From Pseudoalteromonas neustonica (GTDB lineage: Bacteria > Pseudomonadota > Gammaproteobacteria > Enterobacterales > Alteromonadaceae), in contig NZ_BDDS01000002.1 in NCBI RefSeq assembly GCF_001653135.1, positions 310,001 to 374,000 on the forward strand: DNA of 64,000 bases. Reading direction: 5' to 3'. Position 1 is the first letter of the stretch. Every line of letters begins with the position of its first letter. This document shows, in pieces, positions 61,682-64,000 of the stretch. The notes beneath the pieces are model-generated. The model was given only the letters and a program-made list of their open reading frames with translations. It searched no databases and was not told the DNA's origin. The position numbers and the translations under genes were made by a program.

Positions 61682-62605
61682 CTACTTTAAAAAATATGTC
61701 TCTGCTAAGCCATTATGGATATCGGCTAAGTTAATTTGTATTTCATCAATAAAATCGTGGAGCAAGCCATTTTTTAACGCACGTACATCGTCGCTGGCCA
61801 GTTCGCCTGTTGCTTTATCAATTGATTTAATAATATCAGCTGAATTAGGTAGCTGTTGAATTAACGTTTTTAATTCATTCATACAAAATAAAATTGATCG
61901 CGGAAACACTTTGCTTAGCATGACAAATTCAATAACATCTGAACGTTGTACTCGTACGCCCATTTCTTGGCGGTACATTTGGTATGCGCTGAGTGAGCGC
62001 AATAGGCTGATCCATTGAATATTTTCGTACGGTTTTACTTCTTCTTCATTTGTTATAAGCGTCGCCGAGCGAATATCCAATATTCTGGAAGTCATATCTG
62101 CACGCTCTATCAGTGAACCAAATCGTATAAAAATATAACCCTGATCATGGTTAATCGTCGCATCCAATGCACCAAATATTTGGTGGGCAGCCTCAATGAT
62201 CTCTTTTAAGTAATTAAAACGACCACGCTTTGTTAAGCCTTCGTTTTGATTATCTTTGACATAGTAGTACAGTGAATTTATCGCTTCCCATACATCTCTT
62301 GGCATTACATCTCGAATAGTACGAGCACTTTCTCGTGCCGAACTGATAGAGTTAAGAATTGATGAACTATTGTCACGTCCCACTAGCAAATATTTTAAAG
62401 CATGTTGATCAGAAAAATCAGTATGGTTTTCTTGGTAGTTTTTACGTACACCAATAATATCGATAAGCGGTTGCCAACCAGTGCAAACACCTTTGGGTAA
62501 GTCCATCATTAGTAAATTATTAACATTGATAAGACGGGCAATATTTTCTGCACGTTCAATGTAACGAGATACCCAGTATAAAGTTTCACCTACTCTTGAT
62601 AACAT
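61682..62605 (-). CDS. Alpha-E domain protein (DUF403)
   Basis: 307 residues from the ATG at 62605, 1 base after the preceding stop. The helical protein starts MLSRVGETLYWVSRYIERAE, the hallmark of the alpha-E family, with later RGRFNYLKEIIEAA and FIRFGSLIERADMTSRILD. Such proteins are encoded with circularly permuted ATP-grasp proteins, as here, and often with transglutaminases and proteasome-type genes. A peptide-modification role has been proposed but not shown to my knowledge. Confidence 0.9.
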   Translation of the reverse strand: MLSRVGETLYWVSRYIERAENIARLINVNNLLMMDLPKGVCTGWQPLIDIIGVRKNYQENHTDFSDQHALKYLLVGRDNSSSILNSISSARESARTIRDVMPRDVWEAINSLYYYVKDNQNEGLTKRGRFNYLKEIIEAAHQIFGALDATINHDQGYIFIRFGSLIERADMTSRILDIRSATLITNEEEVKPYENIQWISLLRSLSAYQMYRQEMGVRVQRSDVIEFVMLSKVFPRSILFCMNELKTLIQQLPNSADIIKSIDKATGELASDDVRALKNGLLHDFIDEIQINLADIHNGLAETYFLK

Positions 62606-62606
62606 A

Positions 62607-64000
62607 TTATTTAGCCTCTTCGTCAACAATCCACGTGTCTTTACTGCCACCACCTTGTGATGAATTCACCACGAGCGATCCCTTAACCATTGCAACTCGC
62701 GTTAAACCACCCGTTGTAACTTGAGTGTCTTTTCCTGATGATAAAATAAACGGTCTTAAATCTACATGTCGACCATCTGGTTGATTATCATCAAATGTCG
62801 GAACCGTTGATAAATCTAATGTTGGTTGTGCGACCCAGTTGCGAGGATCTGCTTTGATTTGCGCGATGCACGCTTCTTGCTCTTGCTTGGTTGATTTGGG
62901 ACCAATCAACAATCCGTAGCCACCTGATTCATTGGCTGGTTTTACAACAAGTTTGTCTATATTTTTAATAACATGATCACACTCTTTAGGATCAAGGCAT
63001 TTAAATGTAGGTACATTAGCAATTTTGGCCTCTTCTCCTAAGTAATATTTAATCATATCGGGAACATAGGCATAAACAACCTTATCATCAGCAACACCTG
63101 CACCTGGCGCATTAACTAAAGCCACATTGCCTTTAGACCAGGCACGCATTAAGCCAGCAACGCCGAGTTGAGACTCTGGTAAAAAGGCTTCTGGGTCTAA
63201 AAACAAGTCATCTATACGGCGATAAATTACATCTACTCGTTGAAGTCCTGTTATTGTTCTCATATATACACAGTCGTCTTTTTCAACAACGAGATCGCGC
63301 CCTTCAACTAATTCACATCCCATCTCTTGGGCAAGGTAACAATGCTCAAAGTAAGCCGAATTAAACACCCCCGGGGTTAATACAACTACCTCCGGTTTAT
63401 CATCTGGGCGAGGAGACATGGCAGCTAACATATCAAATAACTGAGAAGGGTAATCATCTACAGGTAAAATAGACACTTCTTCAAATAGCTCAGGAAATAC
63501 GCGCTTCATAACAGAGCGATTTTCCAGCATATAAGAAACCCCAGACGGAACACGCAGGTTATCCTCCAATACATACATGGTGCCATTGCCATCACGTACT
63601 AGATCTGAGCCACAAATATGCGCCCATATTTTATTTGGCGGATTAATACCAACACATTGCTTACGAAAATTCACCGATTTTTCTAATAAACCTTTGGGGA
63701 AAATACCGTCTTTTATTATTTTTTGATCGTGGTATAAATCATCTATAAATAGATTAAGTGCTTCAACACGCTGCTTTAAACCAGTCTCAACACTTTGCCA
63801 TTCTTTTTTGCCAATAGTACGAGGAATGATATCAAACGGCCATGCTCTATCGATCATGTTACCTTCATTGTAAACAGTGAAAGTAATGCCCATTTCTTTG
63901 ATGGCTAAATCAGCAACTGCCCTGGCTTTGACCAGCTCTTCCGCCGATAAACTCGAGAAGAATTGCGCTAATTGTTTTCCGTGTGTTCTGATATTTCCTT
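62607..64000 (-). CDS. Circularly permuted ATP-grasp protein (DUF404/DUF407), 5' partial
   Basis: At least 460 residues. The frame stays open through the ATG at 63893 to the window edge and reads as the expected N-terminal sequence (LAQFFSSLSAEELVKARAVA before DLAIKEMGITFTVYNEG), so the real start lies outside. CVGINPPNKIWAHICGSDLV, YVLEDNLRVPSGVSYMLENR, VIYRRIDDLFLDPE and LVKPANESGGYGLLIGP-type motifs match the circularly permuted ATP-grasp family. It is followed 1 base later by the alpha-E gene. It probably ligates a peptide or amino acid; the substrate is unknown. Confidence 0.92.
   Translation of the reverse strand, partial: GNIRTHGKQLAQFFSSLSAEELVKARAVADLAIKEMGITFTVYNEGNMIDRAWPFDIIPRTIGKKEWQSVETGLKQRVEALNLFIDDLYHDQKIIKDGIFPKGLLEKSVNFRKQCVGINPPNKIWAHICGSDLVRDGNGTMYVLEDNLRVPSGVSYMLENRSVMKRVFPELFEEVSILPVDDYPSQLFDMLAAMSPRPDDKPEVVVLTPGVFNSAYFEHCYLAQEMGCELVEGRDLVVEKDDCVYMRTITGLQRVDVIYRRIDDLFLDPEAFLPESQLGVAGLMRAWSKGNVALVNAPGAGVADDKVVYAYVPDMIKYYLGEEAKIANVPTFKCLDPKECDHVIKNIDKLVVKPANESGGYGLLIGPKSTKQEQEACIAQIKADPRNWVAQPTLDLSTVPTFDDNQPDGRHVDLRPFILSSGKDTQVTTGGLTRVAMVKGSLVVNSSQGGGSKDTWIVDEEAK

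Overview
Organism. The window reads as a low-G+C marine gammaproteobacterium of the Alteromonadales, most likely Pseudoalteromonas or a close relative. This is inferred from AT-rich codon use, FabA behind a FabR-type operator, Rmf, a Shewanella-like ivd/liu branched-chain amino acid divergon with a MerR-type LiuR regulator, an acuR-acuI pair, and short TACCAAT-ended repeats. No rRNA, tRNA, CRISPR array, transposase or phage gene was seen.

Layout. (1) 1-5059: MoxR ATPase, DUF58 protein and membrane transglutaminase, followed by a Na+/H+ antiporter-like permease. (2) 5091-28473: a large surface-polysaccharide locus that I recognise as a Syp-type (symbiosis polysaccharide) cluster. Read on the minus strand from 26946 the order is glycosyltransferase, flippase, polymerase/ligase, acetyltransferase, glycosyltransferase, chain-length protein, glycosyltransferase and a fused glycosyltransferase/initiating transferase (sypJ to sypR order). 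It continues with STAS protein, OmpA lipoprotein, SLBB export protein, ParA-like protein, kinase/REC/PP2C regulator and sigma-54 response regulator (sypA-B-C-D-E-G). A hybrid kinase, a separate Hpt protein, a YvcK protein, two more glycosyltransferases and a lone receiver protein sit at the two flanks. A repeated dyad (GCA-AAA-TGCAA type) and -24/-12 promoters lie before the putative sypJ and sypA genes, and the dyad also lies before sypO. They suggest one SypG/sigma-54 regulon. (3) 28481-36904: housekeeping and small genes: a phosphohydrolase-fold protein, acyl-CoA thioesterase, M23 peptidase, two-domain PTPS/QueD-like protein, fabA, rmf, acuR-acuI, a coiled-coil protein, a VF530-type protein and a MmcQ/YjbR protein. 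(4) 36241-41738: an accessory stretch containing two kinds of MITE-like repeat, a small secreted protein, an orphan Ser/Thr kinase and an HDOD protein. (5) 41805-58165: valine/isoleucine degradation (ivdA-G, minus) and leucine degradation (liuR, liuA-E and a CoA-transferase pair, plus), facing away from each other across a regulatory gap with LiuR-like dyads. (6) 58298-61442: an M23 lipoprotein, an M56-M23 fusion protease and its BlaI-type repressor with twin operators. (7) 61682-64000: an alpha-E protein and a circularly permuted ATP-grasp protein, the latter cut by the window edge.

How it fits together. In the polysaccharide locus the kinase and Hpt protein plausibly phosphorylate SypG (Asp53), which with sigma-54 would switch on the biosynthetic operons. 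SypE and SypA form a partner-switch module (SypE has both kinase and PP2C domains; SypA has the target Ser56). In the catabolic block LiuR would sense branched-chain acyl-CoA flux and control both divergent operons, yielding acetyl-CoA, acetoacetate and propionyl-CoA. The most unusual items are the rearranged Syp locus with its SypQ-SypR fusion and split phosphorelay, the exactly 50-bp segments present in one of each pair of MITE copies, and the BlaI-controlled M56-M23 fusion protease.
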